The position numbers and the translations under genes were made by a program. The notes under the pieces were generated by a model. That model ran no database searches and was not told where the DNA came from. It saw nothing but the letters and a program-made list of their open reading frames with translations. From Myrica gale (taxonomy: Eukaryota; Streptophyta; Magnoliopsida; Fagales; Myricaceae), in contig OZ005603.1 of assembly GCA_963930655.1 (NCBI GenBank), positions 22,458,201 through 22,522,200 on the forward strand: 64,000 nt of DNA, in the 5' to 3' direction. Positions within the stretch are counted from its first letter, which is position 1, and each line of letters starts with the position of its first letter. This document shows positions 45,946 through 58,145 of the stretch, piece after piece.

Positions 45946-48900
45946 ATGGCAAGAACTCCCATCTCCGTGATGGGGCTTCTGCTCTTGTGTTTCTGGGCAG
46001 CCTCAGCGGAAGCATAACTCATGAAATACAAAGACCCAAAACAACCGATAAATGTTCGAATCGGGGATTTAATCAGCCGGATGACATTGGAGGAAAAGAT
46101 TGGCCAAATGGTTCAGATTGACCGCAGTGTCGCATCCGCCGAGGTGATGAAGAAGTACTTCATTGGTAAACATCATCTATCATTTTTGCTTTGTATGTGA
46201 GACTTCGAAGAAAAAAAGAAAAAAAGTCAAGAGTCCTGCATTGGTTCGTAGTGTGTATCTTAGAGAAAACTTCTCTGTTTTGGGCAGGGAGTATATTAAG
46301 TGGGGGAGGGAGTGTTCCGGCTAAGGAGGCTTCTGCAGAGACTTGGATTGACATGGTGAATGACTTCCAAAAGGGTTCTTTATCGACCCGCCTTGGAATT
46401 CCAATGATTTATGGGATTGATGCTGTTCATGGCCATAACAATGTCTACAAGGCAACAGTTTTTCCCCATAATGTTGGACTTGGAGCTACCAGGTAAGAAG
46501 AATAACAGTTTCGCCCATAATATTTCGTCTTTTTTTGCTAGTCCCAGTCCCAGTACTGAATACTTATGACAACCTGTTCTCGCGCAGCTAGAATTGGTCC
46601 ATACGCATAGCCAATTCTATAGAGTAATCATCCATTTGTATAAAGTTGCAATCACTAATCACCTTATTTTACTACATGTTCAAATAGTCCTTTAATTTGC
46701 TATAAAGTTGTTTTAAACTTTCTTCCATTGTGTTCCACTGCTGACGTTTTAGCCTTCATAGTTGCCTAGTTATAAGCGAACCCAGGAAAAGGTTAGGCTA
46801 CATCATTATTTGTTTGTGCTAGTTTGTAGCCTGAGGATCTAAATATCAGAAATCCGCAAAAAGGAAAGAATGTATTAATATCTACAATACTCAAATCTAA
46901 TTGTTGAATTGTCTGCTTCAAAGTCTGCCATTCATAATCAAACTTCTTTGTCATCAACCAGAGACCCTGAACTTGTTAAGAGGATTGGGGCTGCAACTGC
47001 GCTTGAAGTTAGAGCTACTGGGATCCCATATGTTTTTGCACCTTGTATAGCGGTAACTAAGTTGTATACAATACTTGCTATCAGTGTACGAAACATTTTA
47101 TATGAAGTCGAGTCCTCAATACTTCTGCCTGTGCAGGTTTGTAGAGATCCTAGATGGGGACGCTGCTATGAGAGCTAAAGTGAAGATCCTAAGGTTGTTT
47201 CAGCAATGACGGAGATTGTAGCAGGGTTACAAGGGGATATACCCACTAATTCTCGTAAAGGAGTGCCATTTGTTGCTGGGAAGTATGAATCTGGGCCCAA
47301 AACCCTTTCTACCTCAGTTGTTAGCATTTCTTGTTTTCCCTACAGCAAGGAACTTTAATTACTAGTGAACATCTTTCGGTTTGTTGCTGCAACATGCAGT
47401 AATGAGATGGTATCGTAATTATAGTAGTGACAAAAGTAGAATTTATCTGCTATTGATCATAAATTCTAATTTTGCATTAGGTTATCATGTCATTCTTAGT
47501 CCATAGGGTTTAGCTTTAAATATTGGGCTTGTCCTTAATAATCCTTTCATTGATGATCTATGTGGAATCATCGTCATGTTTCTGTTTGTTGTAATGGTCC
47601 ACCTGTGCTTGTGGTCGTTTAGGAAGGTCAAATGAATCTACCTTTAATTTGAGGCAGGAGGCCTCATTGGTGTATTTCCTCGGCGTACTTTCTCCTTCTG
47701 TTTGCTTTTTCTTTTTCTCTTTGTTTTGAATATGAATGAGATTTTGATAGCTGTCTTCTGGGTGCTGATGTATAGATGACGGTCTGGTGGAAGTAACATG
47801 TTTGGACCTGTGTATTCTGGACCAATGATTTTTGTTTCCAGTTTGTTTACTTACAAACCTTATCTCAGATGGCTATAAAGTTCACTAAACAATTTCATTC
47901 CTCCTGTTCTCGTGTCCCTTTCCACAGAAACAAGGTTGCAGCTTGAGCTAAGCATTATTTGGGTGATGGTGGAACAACCATTGGCATAAATGAAAACAAC
48001 ACAGTGATAGACAGACATGGACTGCTAAGCATACACATGCCAGGTTACTCCCATTCCATCATCAAGGGTGTTGCAACCATAATGATCTCCTACTCCAGCT
48101 GGAATGGGATAAAGATGCATTCTAACTACGAGCTTATCACTGGTTTCCTCAAGCACACGCTCCGTTTCAGGGTAAAAATGAAGTTCATTAATTTACCTTG
48201 AGTCTGTCGATCACCTTCAGAATGAAAAGAGCCACTGGACGCAAAATTTGAATCTTGTCACTTGTTTCAGGGATTTGTCATCTCGGACTGGCAGGGTATC
48301 GACAGAATCACCACTCCAGAGCATGCTAACTACTCCTATTCTATCCAAACAGGAATTCATGCCGGCATTGACATGGTTAGTCAGGGACCCATTGTGTTTT
48401 AGCTAGCCACCTAAGAAGTTTAGTTTCTTCTAACATTTGTCATGGACATATTGCAGATCATGGTTCCATACAACTACACGGAATTCATTGATGGTCTAAC
48501 GTTCCAGGTAAAAAATAAAATCATTCCCATGAGTCGAATTGATGATGCTGTGAAGAGAATTTTGCGTGTCAAGTTTGTGATGGGTCTGTTTGAGAACCCA
48601 CTGGCCGATTACAGCCTGGTCAAACAGCTGGGATGTCAGGTTAGTTATTCGGAACTATAATTTTGCCCTCACAACACAACAGAAACAATATCCTTATAGC
48701 ATTATATGGACTTCTTCTTAAAGGAGCATAGAGAATTGGCTAGGGAAGCTGTTAGGAGATCACTGGTGCTACTGAAGAATGGCGAATCTGCAGATGAACC
48801 ATTGCTACCCCTCCCCAAGAAGGCAGCGAAAATACTCGTTGCTGGCAGCCATGCCGACAATTTAGGTAATCAATGTGGTGGGTGGACGATCGAGTGGCAA

Positions 48901-49519
48901 GGACTTAGCAGCAACAACCTCACGAAAGGTACATTGAAACTCATTACCTTTTCAATGATCTATTATCAAACCTTCATCAGTAATGCATGAAGTAAGCATT
49001 GACTCTTTCTCATGTACCTTCTTTTGGCCAGGTACCACAATCCTCAACGCCATTAAAAATACGGTTGATCCCAAGACCAAAGTTGTCTACGAGGAGAACC
49101 CAGATTCTGACTATGTTAAGTCAAGCAAATTCTCCTATGCTATTGTTGTAGTAGGAGAACCCCCATATGCGGAGACTTTTGGTGACAGCCTGAATTTGAC
49201 CATTCCTGAATCTGGTCTAAGTACGATTACGAACGTCTGTGGAGCTGTGAAATGTGCAGTTGTCATTGTCTCTGGCCGTCCTGTTGTCATCCAGCCATAC
49301 GTTTCCTTGGTAGACGCCTTGGTTGCTGCGTGGCTTCCTGGAACTGAAGGCCAAGGAGTTGCCGATGTTCTATTTGGCGACTATGGTTTCACTGGCAAGC
49401 TTCCACGCACATGGTTCAAGACTGTTGATCAGCTTCCAATGAATGTGGGGGATGCACATTATGATCCCCTCTTCCCCTTTGGCTTTGGTCTCACCACAAA
49501 ACCTAGTAAGGAAAATTAG
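45946..49519 (+). pseudogene. Glycoside hydrolase family 3 beta-glucosidase/exoglucanase with three in-frame stops
   Basis: Nine exons with GT/AG borders can be read: 45946-46165, 46288-46492, 46962-47052, 47137-47282, 47928-48171, 48271-48375, 48457-48639, 48724-48928, 49032-49519. They give a continuous 629-codon frame, the normal length of plant GH3 enzymes of the barley ExoI type, which hydrolyse cell-wall beta-glucans. Present: a hydrophobic signal peptide, [20 protein letters not shown], the nucleophile Asp308 in [10 protein letters not shown], and Glu509 in [13 protein letters not shown], the family's acid/base position (usually GEHPY). Stops interrupt codons 24 (TAA 46015-46017, right after the signal peptide), 186 (TAA 47176-47178, in CYESYSEDP) and 227 (TGA 47944-47946, where family members have Cys). 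No frameshift is seen. The likeliest reading is a recent pseudogene; sequence error at three sites is less likely. Confidence 0.9.
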
Positions 49520-50105
49520 GACACCATTAATCTTGGGACTTCGATTGAGTTCCGGGACATAAAATGCATTTTTCATTCTTCTGAGCTGGACCTAATTGCA
49601 TTCCTTATTATATTGAAGATTAATAAGTCCTGCTGAGGGGGAAAAGATGTAACAATTAAGTCCCATTCAATGCATTTTCAGTAGGGATGTCACAAGAGAA
49701 CGGAGTTGCAGAAAGTACAATATTCCATAAGGTACAAGATAGATTTTCATGTTCTTTAGTATCAATCTACAGTGACTACAGCATAAAAAGGTATGTGAAT
49801 TTGCCTAGCTCCTACCAAATTACCATAAAGTGAAATGTGTAAGGTTGATTTATTAAGCAAAGGAATACACTCTTTCAAAATGATAGTGTCCTAAAATAAG
49901 ATTCCAAAAAGTAGCAACACCGTGGATTCTAGAGAGAGAGAGAGAGGACATCTGCTAGTAACACTGCATATTTTCAAATTTTGAAAGCAGTATTTGCTAG
50001 TAATTTTGTTCACCGCTTTACTATCAACACATATCCATCGAGTTCCTTCCTTTTTTGGTATAAGAGTGTGAGGACATCCTTTTTTGGTATAAAGTGCGAG
50101 GACAA
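49520..50105. other. GH3 3' flank, no gene
   Basis: This is AT-rich 3' UTR and intergenic DNA with a short (GA)n run at 49931-49947. Nothing else was recognised. Confidence 0.5.
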
Positions 50106-50119
50106 CACAAAGACTCATG

Positions 50120-50901
50120 TTTTTTTAATCATAATAGCAGCACCTTTCATTAATTAAATCAAGGAGGTTGAAAAACCACAAGAACATGCTCTAAAGGGCG
50201 AATCAAACAATCCGAAGAGTCGGCGGGTAGCAGGGTGACCAAAAGGCCATACAGAGACCCACAAGGGGCATAAAAACCACAACAGGCAGCAAGCTAATAT
50301 GATTAGTAGAAAAGAAAAGGCGATGGCGAAATATGATGGCATAACCAGCAGCTGGTGGCGACAAACCGACCAGATCGAACAAAGTGGAGGCGCATGAGAT
50401 CCATGCGCGTGTGGGCCCACACGCACCGTCTCGCCGGTCATCGGAGATGACCACGAGGAGCGTCTGGAAGTCTAAAACCACCTGGTGCGTGTATTCCGGA
50501 GAGGCCCACCTGCCGCCGAAAACGGAAGAAAAGGGAAGTCCAAAACCACCTGGCGCGTGAGAGCACACGTGTCGTCCCGTCGCTGGTTGGCCGGTGCAGA
50601 AATATTCTCCAGTCGATGTAGATACCATCCCCGCCGGTCGTGGTCTTCATAAACCTCCAGAAAAGCGTAGATCTAGCCACCAAAATCGCTGGAAAAAAGC
50701 CCTTAAAAGTGGCCAAAAATGGGGGGTTTATTGAGAGATCAAGTCACAGATGACAAGAGTAGAGGAGGAGAGGGGGGCGGGAGGAGCTCGCTGCTGGAGA
50801 AGAAGGTGAGAGGGGAGGTTCAGGCGGCCAAGGAGGGAAAAATTCTAGAGAGAAGGCGAAGCCTCTTTCTCTAGAATAGGAGCTACTAAGAGAGAGAAGC
50901 C
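50120..50901 (-). mobile_element. LINE-tailed retroposon, copy 1, TSD CACAAAGACTCATG
   Basis: It is flanked by CACAAAGACTCATG at 50106-50119 and 50902-50915. Read on the minus strand it starts with a TCTCTCTCTTAG leader, is GC-rich with GCGCATGGATCTCATGCGCC, and ends ATTATGATTAAAAAAA, the same tail as the LINE at 41834. Overlapping hydrophobic frames are present, but none has a domain. It is probably a non-autonomous L1-mobilised element. Confidence 0.8.
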
Positions 50902-50918
50902 CACAAAGACTCATGTTT

Positions 50919-52021
50919 AATTTGCTTAGAGAGAATCTCACCAAATTTTTGTTGGCCATTCAAATTAAATTTTTCACGTGAAGAATGGAATGAAAAACTC
51001 ATGAACAACGTCTTATCTTTATGTTTCTGTTTTTCATTTGCTTTTTCTTTTTCATTTTCTTTTTCTCTTTTTCCTCTCTTTTCTCTCCTTGGGACCCTCT
51101 GCTCTTCTTTGACGTTTGTTGTGCGGCAACCCCTCTTTTCTCTCCATATGTTGCCCTACATTAAAAGTACTACTTTACTTTTAGGCATGATTGTGAGGTA
51201 TCACAATATTTCAAATAAACCATTGAGATTGAGTTTTCATAAAAAAAAAGAAACCACTCCATCCACTTCCAGTCACACCCTTTACTTTTAGGCATGATTG
51301 AGTTCCTGAGGTATCACAATATTACAAATAAACCCCTGAGATGGAGTTTTCATAAAAAAGAAACCACTCCATTCACTTCCAGTCACACCCTTAACGACAA
51401 TTGCTAACTTGGATTTAAAATACATATAACAACAACAGCTTCTCAGAATGGAGAGAAACTAATTCGACATCAATAAAAAGGCACAAAATTTCCGGAGAGA
51501 AAGGACCAGATCAATTTGTGTTGTTCTTATGATTTTTTTTCCTTGTTTGGTTCTCTCATTCTGCGGGAATCAAGTTTTACCCAGTTTTTGGAGAGAAAGG
51601 ACCAGATCAATTAATTCAAGGTGATTGAGTTGATTTTCTCAAAAATCTTTCCACCTTTCACCCAAGGTGGTGTCCCCAAAATTTTGTGATATCACAATAT
51701 TACAAGTTTTACTCGATTTCAATCTCTATTCCTTGGTTTCTGCGGGAATCAAGGTGGTGTCCCCAAAATTTTCTTTCCCTTTTATATGTTTTTGCTTTTG
51801 GGATTGTTGAGTTGATAAGCCTTCGAAATTCATGTTTAAGTGCTAGGCGTGGCCGGGTATTTTTCAGTTGACAGGTGGCATTTATTAATTGGTTGTGACG
51901 TGTATTTTTAATTCTAGTCAGTAATTACGGTTAAGGGTGTGACGGCAAGTGGACGAAAAGATTTCTTTATTTTTTTTAATAAAAACATGACCTTATTTGC
52001 AACATCGTGACACCTGAGGCT
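50919..52021. repeat. Non-coding DNA with patchwork local duplications
   Basis: A ~108-bp unit (TTTACTTTTAGGCATGATTG ... CCAGTCACACC) is tandemly duplicated at 51174-51280 and 51281-51391. Shorter segments recur nearby: GAGAAAGGACCAGATCAATT (51497, 51594), TGCGGGAATCAAG (51560, 51741), AAGGTGGTGTCCCCAAAATTT (51664, 51750). No gene is supported. Confidence 0.75.
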
Positions 52022-52029
52022 CTACATGC

Positions 52030-52615
52030 TTTTTTTTCTAGGTCATGGCCCAGAAGGACCCGATTACAGTCCAGGCGAAATCCTCCGGCGGGACCCTTAA
52101 AAGGATTGGAGAAAGCTATTACATGCTCCATGCGAGGCAGAGGGAGCGGTGGCCGGACACAGTAGACAAGCTACCAGACCTATGCTAGCCAGCACAGAAA
52201 GCACCACAACCTGGTACAATAAGCCCACAAAAGGGTGAAACAGATCTACAAGGGATCGGGAAAGCCCACGTAGGAGCCGGATAAGGAAACCAAAAAACAT
52301 AGACCAACAAAACAAACAACAACAGAACACAAAACAACAAAGCCAAAAACAACATCAGAGACGGAATCTGCGCCACCACCAACGAGCGGAGAGGCCACAA
52401 CAGCATCACGGTGGCCTTGGGCTCGCCAAAGGAAGCAGAGCCATCCAAGAGGCGCGTGACCGCCAATACTGCCAAAAACAGGTCGGAAAGTGGAGCACAG
52501 CGACGAGAGTGTGAGATCCACGCGCAGCTTGAGAGGCGCATGAGACGCCACGCGCTGACCAATGGGTGTCGGGCTGGTGCGATGAGGCTCGACTGGAGGA
52601 GGAGAACGTCAGGCC
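52030..52615 (-). mobile_element. LINE-tailed retroposon, copy 2, TSD CTACATGC
   Basis: The octamer CTACATGC lies at 52022-52029 and 52616-52623, and the minus strand ends GACCTAGAAAAAAAA. The sequence is related to copy 3: shared words are GCGCGTGGATCTCAC, CTTGGATGGCT and CCGGCTCCT followed by GTGGGCTTT. It is shorter than copy 3 at its 5' end, as expected for truncation during reverse transcription. Confidence 0.75.
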
Positions 52616-52623
52616 CTACATGC

Positions 52624-53363
52624 AATTATGCCTTACTTTTAATTTTCAGTTTTCATGTGTGAACGATTGACTTTGATTTTTTTTTTAGGCCGTTAAGGTA
52701 TATATGTTATAATTGCCTATAGTACCAGTAACAATATAGATCACCTATATATTCTGTACATCAAATTATAAAAAAAATTATAGAGAAAAACAAAATCAAG
52801 AGAAGAATTCTTAGGATCTAGAAAATCTTCAACTTCGAATAGATTAAGAAGGATATATCCTATTTTGATTGATCAAATTAATATTAGATCATGTACGTCC
52901 ATTTCCTGATCGATCCATTTGTCAATCAGGAAATTGACATACACCAGGCAGTGACATATTAAAAGCGACATTAGAAACTTCTAATGTTGACATATGGATC
53001 GTATGCTATAATGTGAACTCTTGTTGACATAATAGTATCCAAAGAAAACATAGAGAAATGAGTTGACCTTAAACCATTGTAGCTCTCTTTGCATTTGCAA
53101 AGCTACACCTGGGATACGATCAACAGTAGAAGTTTCTAATGTCCATACCTGGTGTAATATGTTATTGATGAGAAAAAAATTGACATACTATGATCAATCA
53201 GGAAATGGACGTACATGATCTCATCAATAACATATTACATATTACATTTCGGCTAGTATTCCAGTTACTGCTTTGGTGTTGATGCAATTTCGCCTTCTTA
53301 TTGACATGGTCAAATCAACCTTTGGGCCAGGTATCTTTGATAGAAACATGAAGCCTTGGTTGT
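52624..53363. other. AT-rich DNA with a ~110-bp inverted repeat
   Basis: Between the two retroposons no gene was found. 52887-52995 and 53110-53223 are inverted copies (GATCATGTACGTCCATTTCC on one side, its complement on the other) separated by about 115 bp, so a transcript could fold back. Confidence 0.65.
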
Positions 53364-53380
53364 AACTTGTTCCTTTCTCT

Positions 53381-54397
53381 AGAGTTACCTCTCTTAACAT
53401 CGAGTAGAGAGTGATGATCTGTCTTCTCTCTAAAGCTTTTTCAATCCCTAGCTTAGTTTTTTTTCTTTTTCCTGTAGCGCTGGTGGGAGGAGCATCTCAC
53501 CTCCGCTCCTCCCACCCCTCATCCCTCCACAGATCCCCTCTCCATCCCTCCACAGATCTAGCATGATTTTGTTGTTCTTTCCCTCCCTTTCCTTGTTTCT
53601 CTTTTTATGGTTTTTTGTTCGAATTTTTGGTGTTTAGATCTAGACGTTTTTGTTCTTTTTTGGTGGACACCGCCCATCAACTAGTCTTCTCCACCTCCAG
53701 GCGAGCTTAGCCTTTCTGGTCCCGATCAAATTGGCTGGCGCTTTCTGGTCTGTGTGCCCCACGTACTGCGCGTGGATCTCACGCGCCCCACGCGCCCAGC
53801 TTTGTTCTTCATTTTTGGGCCTCTGTTGGTTGTCTCTGAAAGCCACGCGCCACTTGGATGGCTTCCCCTGCCTCTGCCGATCCTAACGCCTTTGAGTTAT
53901 TGCTGTTCCGGCCACGCGTGGGGCCCATGAGCCGCTTTCCGCTGCCGAGCGTGGGGCCCACACTTCCGGGGTTTTTGGCTCTTCAGCGCCTTCTTGGTGA
54001 TGCCTTGATTCCGACGCGGTGTTTTTGTCCTTTGTTGTGTTGTTTTTTGTTTTTGGCCTATGTGTTGGCCTTTGTCTTTATTTTTGTGTGGTTGTTCCCG
54101 GCTCCTCGGTGGGCTTTTCTGATTCTTTGTGAATCTTTTCCAACCCTTCGTTGGGGCTTTGTGGTGCCCAAGTTGTCTGTGCTTTCATTACTAGCTCCTC
54201 TAGATTTTCGTGGCTTGTCTGCTATTATCGGCCCTCACCCTCTGCCTAGCACGACGCATATAGTGGTTTTCCTGATCCCTTTTGGGATCCTACTAGTTTC
54301 ATTTTACAGCCAGATTATTGTTTGACCTTATTTAGGATTTTTCCTTGTATGGTTACACTATTGCAATGCAAGCCTAACGACATTATTTAGAAAAAAA
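53381..54397 (+). mobile_element. LINE-tailed retroposon, copy 3, TSD of 17 bp
   Basis: AACTTGTTCCTTTCTCT is duplicated perfectly at 53364-53380 and 54398-54414. The 1017-bp insert starts AGAGTTACCTCTCTTAAC, has a CT-rich leader and a GC-rich middle, and ends TTATTTAGAAAAAAA. It holds a 155-codon frame (53858-54325) rich in Leu/Phe with no known domain. It is the longest of three related copies and probably nearest to full length. Confidence 0.88.
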
Positions 54398-54414
54398 AAC
54401 TTGTTCCTTTCTCT

Positions 54415-55139
54415 GTTATTATGTATCAATATTCATGTATATTTTGAATTTCTTTTTCTGTGAGTCTGAGTAGACAACCCAAGAGCGCGGGGAGGGGGGT
54501 TGTGTTGTAACTTGCTCATTTCTCCATTATTATGTATCAATATTCTTGTATATTTTGAATTTTTCTTCTTACTTCTTATTAATGTCTCTTGTACTCATCC
54601 AATACTCCCTTAACTCAACGGATTCCTTTTGACAAAAGTGCTAATGATAAGCATGAGAGGAGTATTTTGACTAAACTAAAACAGCAATGCGGGGGTCATT
54701 TTGACTCAAAGATGGAGGGGAGGGTAATTAGCTGCCTTATAATCTTTTGTGATTTGAAATTTCAAATGTCATCCAGGAACAATTTTTATGTTTTCATCAC
54801 AATTCCATAATCCAGTACAGTATTGTAGAGATTTTGTTAATTTTATATTGCTTTTCTTGCTTGTAGGTTACAAATTCAACATTAGTGTATAATTGAATTT
54901 CAGGATAAAAGTATATGATTGCGCAAGGGCAGATAATATGGCACAACTGAAAGAGATTTAGATCAGGAATAATGTGTTTGTCTTTTTATTTTTAATTGAA
55001 CAATAAGCATAGTAATGTTTTGTTTCTTTGTATTTTGAATAATTTATATTCAATATATTTTATTTCCTTTTGTTAATCATAAAAATTTTACGCCTTTCTT
55101 TGCTTTGCATTATTTAAACTAAACCTAAAACATACTTTG
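54415..55139. other. Intergenic DNA
   Basis: The flank of copy 3 is itself locally duplicated (TTATTATGTATCAATATTC at 54416 and 54529). No gene is supported. Confidence 0.5.
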
Positions 55140-55692
55140 AACGTCAGAAAAAACAATTTCAAATGGTAAAAATAATTGCTCAGAAAATTGATGCCGAAAA
55201 AATTCGTCAAACAGTCATCATACGAAACCAAAAAGAAAAAGTCACCTGTGGTGACAAAAAAAAAAAGTTGTCAGACAAATTAGCCTTTAGTGACAAACTG
55301 AACGTCACAAAAATTCATTGTAGTGACGAAAAAAGTTTTCACAAAATGTTATCCATTCGTAATGAATGTAAATGTCGTCACAATAGGTTTAATACAATGA
55401 ATTGTTGTGCGAACTCCACATAGCCTGAGCTAACGTTGTTGTTCAATGATGAATTTCAACTTTTGTCAGAAATGATTCGTGCAGACACATCCAAAATAAA
55501 AACCTTCCGAACGTTTAATTTTTCCGTGCCAACATTTTCGCATGAGGAAACTTGTAATTTGTCACCTAAAATCTTCGCTGACGCGCTTACAGTGACAAAT
55601 TGATTTTGAAACCCAAAACCTTTGCTGACAAAATTACAATTTTGGGTGACAAATTTTTTTGACAGCCAAACTGAAGTTTCTTGTAGTTTATG
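55140..55692. mobile_element. CACTA fragment
   Basis: TAGTGACGAAA and GTGACAAA palindromes lead to a decayed right end TTTCTTGTAGTT at 55681-55692. The left end is not recognisable. It resembles 26031-26867. Confidence 0.55.
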
Positions 55693-55962
55693 CATCTTGT
55701 TATTGTTTGAATGTTGGCGTAATTCCGTGTTTTGCCCCGTCTAGGTGTTAATCAGGTCTAAACCGTATTTTTCACATCTAATTACAAAGAAAGCAAAAAT
55801 AGGCATTATACAAACTTTGCGTTGGACCCGTGGCCTCCTTAGCCATTTTTGTCCATTTAAACTTATAAAATTTCACATGCAACATACTAATCTACATCAC
55901 CATCCTTTGACTCTACCATTTCTCAAATAAATTCAACCTTAGACTTAATTTATCAAGGGATT

Positions 55963-57282
55963 TGTAATTCCTTGGATTAAGGCAATTCAAAAGGGGGTGA
56001 ATTGAGTTTCAATACTTTTTCGAAACTAACACTTTAGAAAGTGTTTGCTAGCTACAAGTCACAGTAAGATAAACGATTGCAATAAAATATTAAACACAAG
56101 TATTTATATTTCAACTCAAATATGGAGATAAAACTTAGAACAAGAAACTGGTAGCACAATATAAAGAGATAATGGAAGAGAAGCAAACACTAGATTTTTA
56201 GGTGGTTCGGCAAACCTGCCTACATCCACCCCTCAAGCTCCTTCACCGAGCCTTGAGGTTTCATCACTATGCTCTCTTCAACCAAGGAAAAGGTTTCCTT
56301 ACACTTAAGCTTGAGAAACAACTCTTCAAGATTCAAGAACGAGTTTGAGAACAAACCTCTCTAAACTCCTTCTTTCGATGAACAACCCTCATCAAAAGGA
56401 AATAAGAGAATCACTCTCTTAGAAGTGTAAATGGATGAACGAAAATGCCCACTTAAACTCCCTTGAGGGAGTAGATGTTACAATGATAAATTTCTATCTC
56501 TTAGGCTTCACAATATAACAAGGATGTGAAAATGATGATTATGTGTGAATGATGTTTGAACAATGATTGAAAGGTTTTTGATCACTCTTTGCCTTTGAAA
56601 AATGATTTTAGACATTCAGTTGTCTTTGAAAGGTGTGAGAATGAATTTATATTGACCTCATAAAAAAATAGTTGATAATAGCCGTTGGGAGTCGATTTGT
56701 CAAAAATTCACGACGAGCCAGTCGACCACTACATGAGTCGGTCGACCGCTGCAGGTTTACGTTACCCAACGACCATAATGTCAGAGGTTAGAACGACATT
56801 TTTTTACCTTTTAAAATGAACCGGCCGACTGCTATACCAAGCGGTCGTATACCGGTCGACTGCTTCATCAGCCGGTCGACCTGCTCAACTCAAACACTTG
56901 ATCCGGTTGTTTAAAAATAGGATTTTGACCAACTTAAAATACTAAATTTTAAAGACTAACATTCCATAAGTATATAAAAGGTTTTAGAGTTTAATTGAGA
57001 TAATTTGAAGCCATTAAAACATTTTTAATCTTCAAAATAAGAGGTAAAACAATTTATGCATGTTTTGAAGAAATATGCAAGTGCATAGTTCAAATCCTTG
57101 TTAAAGATGAAGTCTTAGAGTTACAAAGATTACCCTAGCAGCTTGAGTCTTCACTTTAGGAGCACTTCTATTGAAGGGGATATTGCTTGATCGCTTCGTG
57201 CTCATTTTGGATCCGTTTTGATTCACATCTCAATTACTTCTATTATTATCATCAAAACATTGATTGTGACTAAAAGCCAACA
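55963..57282 (-). mobile_element. Solo LTR, SIRE/Maximus-like (Ty1-copia)
   Basis: Read on the minus strand it starts TGTTGGCTTTTAGTCACAAT, includes TTGATGATAATAAT, and later the complements of AGGTGGTTCGGCAAACCTGC and AGGGGGTGAATTGAG, words typical of Maximus/SIRE LTRs. It ends with TG/CA borders, and flanks GGATT and TGATT agree at 4 of 5 bases. Length about 1.3 kb suits this lineage. No internal domain adjoins it. Confidence 0.72.
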
Positions 57283-57386
57283 TGATTTACTCAAATATAG
57301 CATCCAACAAAATTTAGGTCACAAATCATGCACTAATCCAAGCATGCTCATCACAAAAATGCTAAAAGATGCAAGGTTGACACTAA

Positions 57387-57583
57387 GGTTGCGTTTGCAA
57401 CAAAATTTTTTATCTCTCTTAAAATTTTACACAATAAAAAATTCAAATATAATTTCTCTCTCCCCATCAAATAATTACATTTCACTATAATAAATATAAA
57501 AAATTATCTTTCTCTTCATTTTTTCATCAAATCCAATACCCTAAAATTTTAACTCCCTAAAATTTTACATCTCAAACACACCC
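57387..57583. mobile_element. Small MITE, TSD TAA (Tourist-like)
   Basis: A 197-bp AT-rich segment with imperfect inverted ends GGTTGCGTTTGCAA and TCTCAAACACACCC (10 of 14 paired) is flanked by TAA on both sides, the target of PIF/Harbinger-type MITEs. It is non-coding. Confidence 0.6.
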
Positions 57584-57590
57584 TAAATAC

Positions 57591-58145
57591 TGTTGGTTTT
57601 CAGTTACAATCAATGTTTTGATGATAACAACAAAAGTAACTTAAATGAGAAGCAAAGAAGATTCAAAATGAGTACGAAGCGATCAAGCAACATCTCTTTC
57701 AATGGAAGTGACTCTTAAAGTGAAGACTCAATTTGCTAGAGTAATTTTTGTAACTCTAGACTTCATCTTTAACAAGGATTTGAACCTCACACTTGCATAA
57801 TTCTTCGAAACTTAAATAAAATGTTTTACCACTTGTTTTGAATATTAAAAATGTTTTAATGGTTTCAAACTATCTCAATTTAACTCTCATACCTTTTGTA
57901 TACTTATGAGTTGTTAGTGTTTAAAATTTGGTTTTAAGCAACCAGGTCATGCGCTTATGTTGTAGAGGTCGACCGGCTGGTGAAGCGGTCGATCGATATA
58001 TGGTTTTAAAAATAGATTCGTTGTGTTCTAACATTGTGATCGTTGGGGTAAGGGTAACCTGCAGCGGTTTACCGGTTCATGTAGCGATCGACCGGCTCGT
58101 CGTAAATTTTTGATAAATCAACTCCCGACGGCTATTAACGGCTAT
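57591..58145 (+). mobile_element. Second SIRE/Maximus-like LTR, opposite orientation, truncated
   Basis: It starts TGTTGGTTTTCAGTTACAAT followed by TTGATGATAACAACAAAAGT and matches the complement of 56660-57282 over its length, including the GCGATCGACCGGCTCGTCGT region. It stops at about 58145 where the Mutator-like element begins. The two LTRs make an inverted repeat with ~550-bp arms. Confidence 0.72.

Noticed and set aside
50203..50628. 141-codon minus-strand frame
   Set aside because: It lies inside retroposon copy 1, with no domain; overlapping frames in all phases reflect GC-rich composition.
53858..54325. 155-codon hydrophobic frame as a membrane protein gene
   Set aside because: It lies in a retroposon, has no homologous frame conserved in the other copies, and its Leu/Phe bias follows from T-rich DNA.
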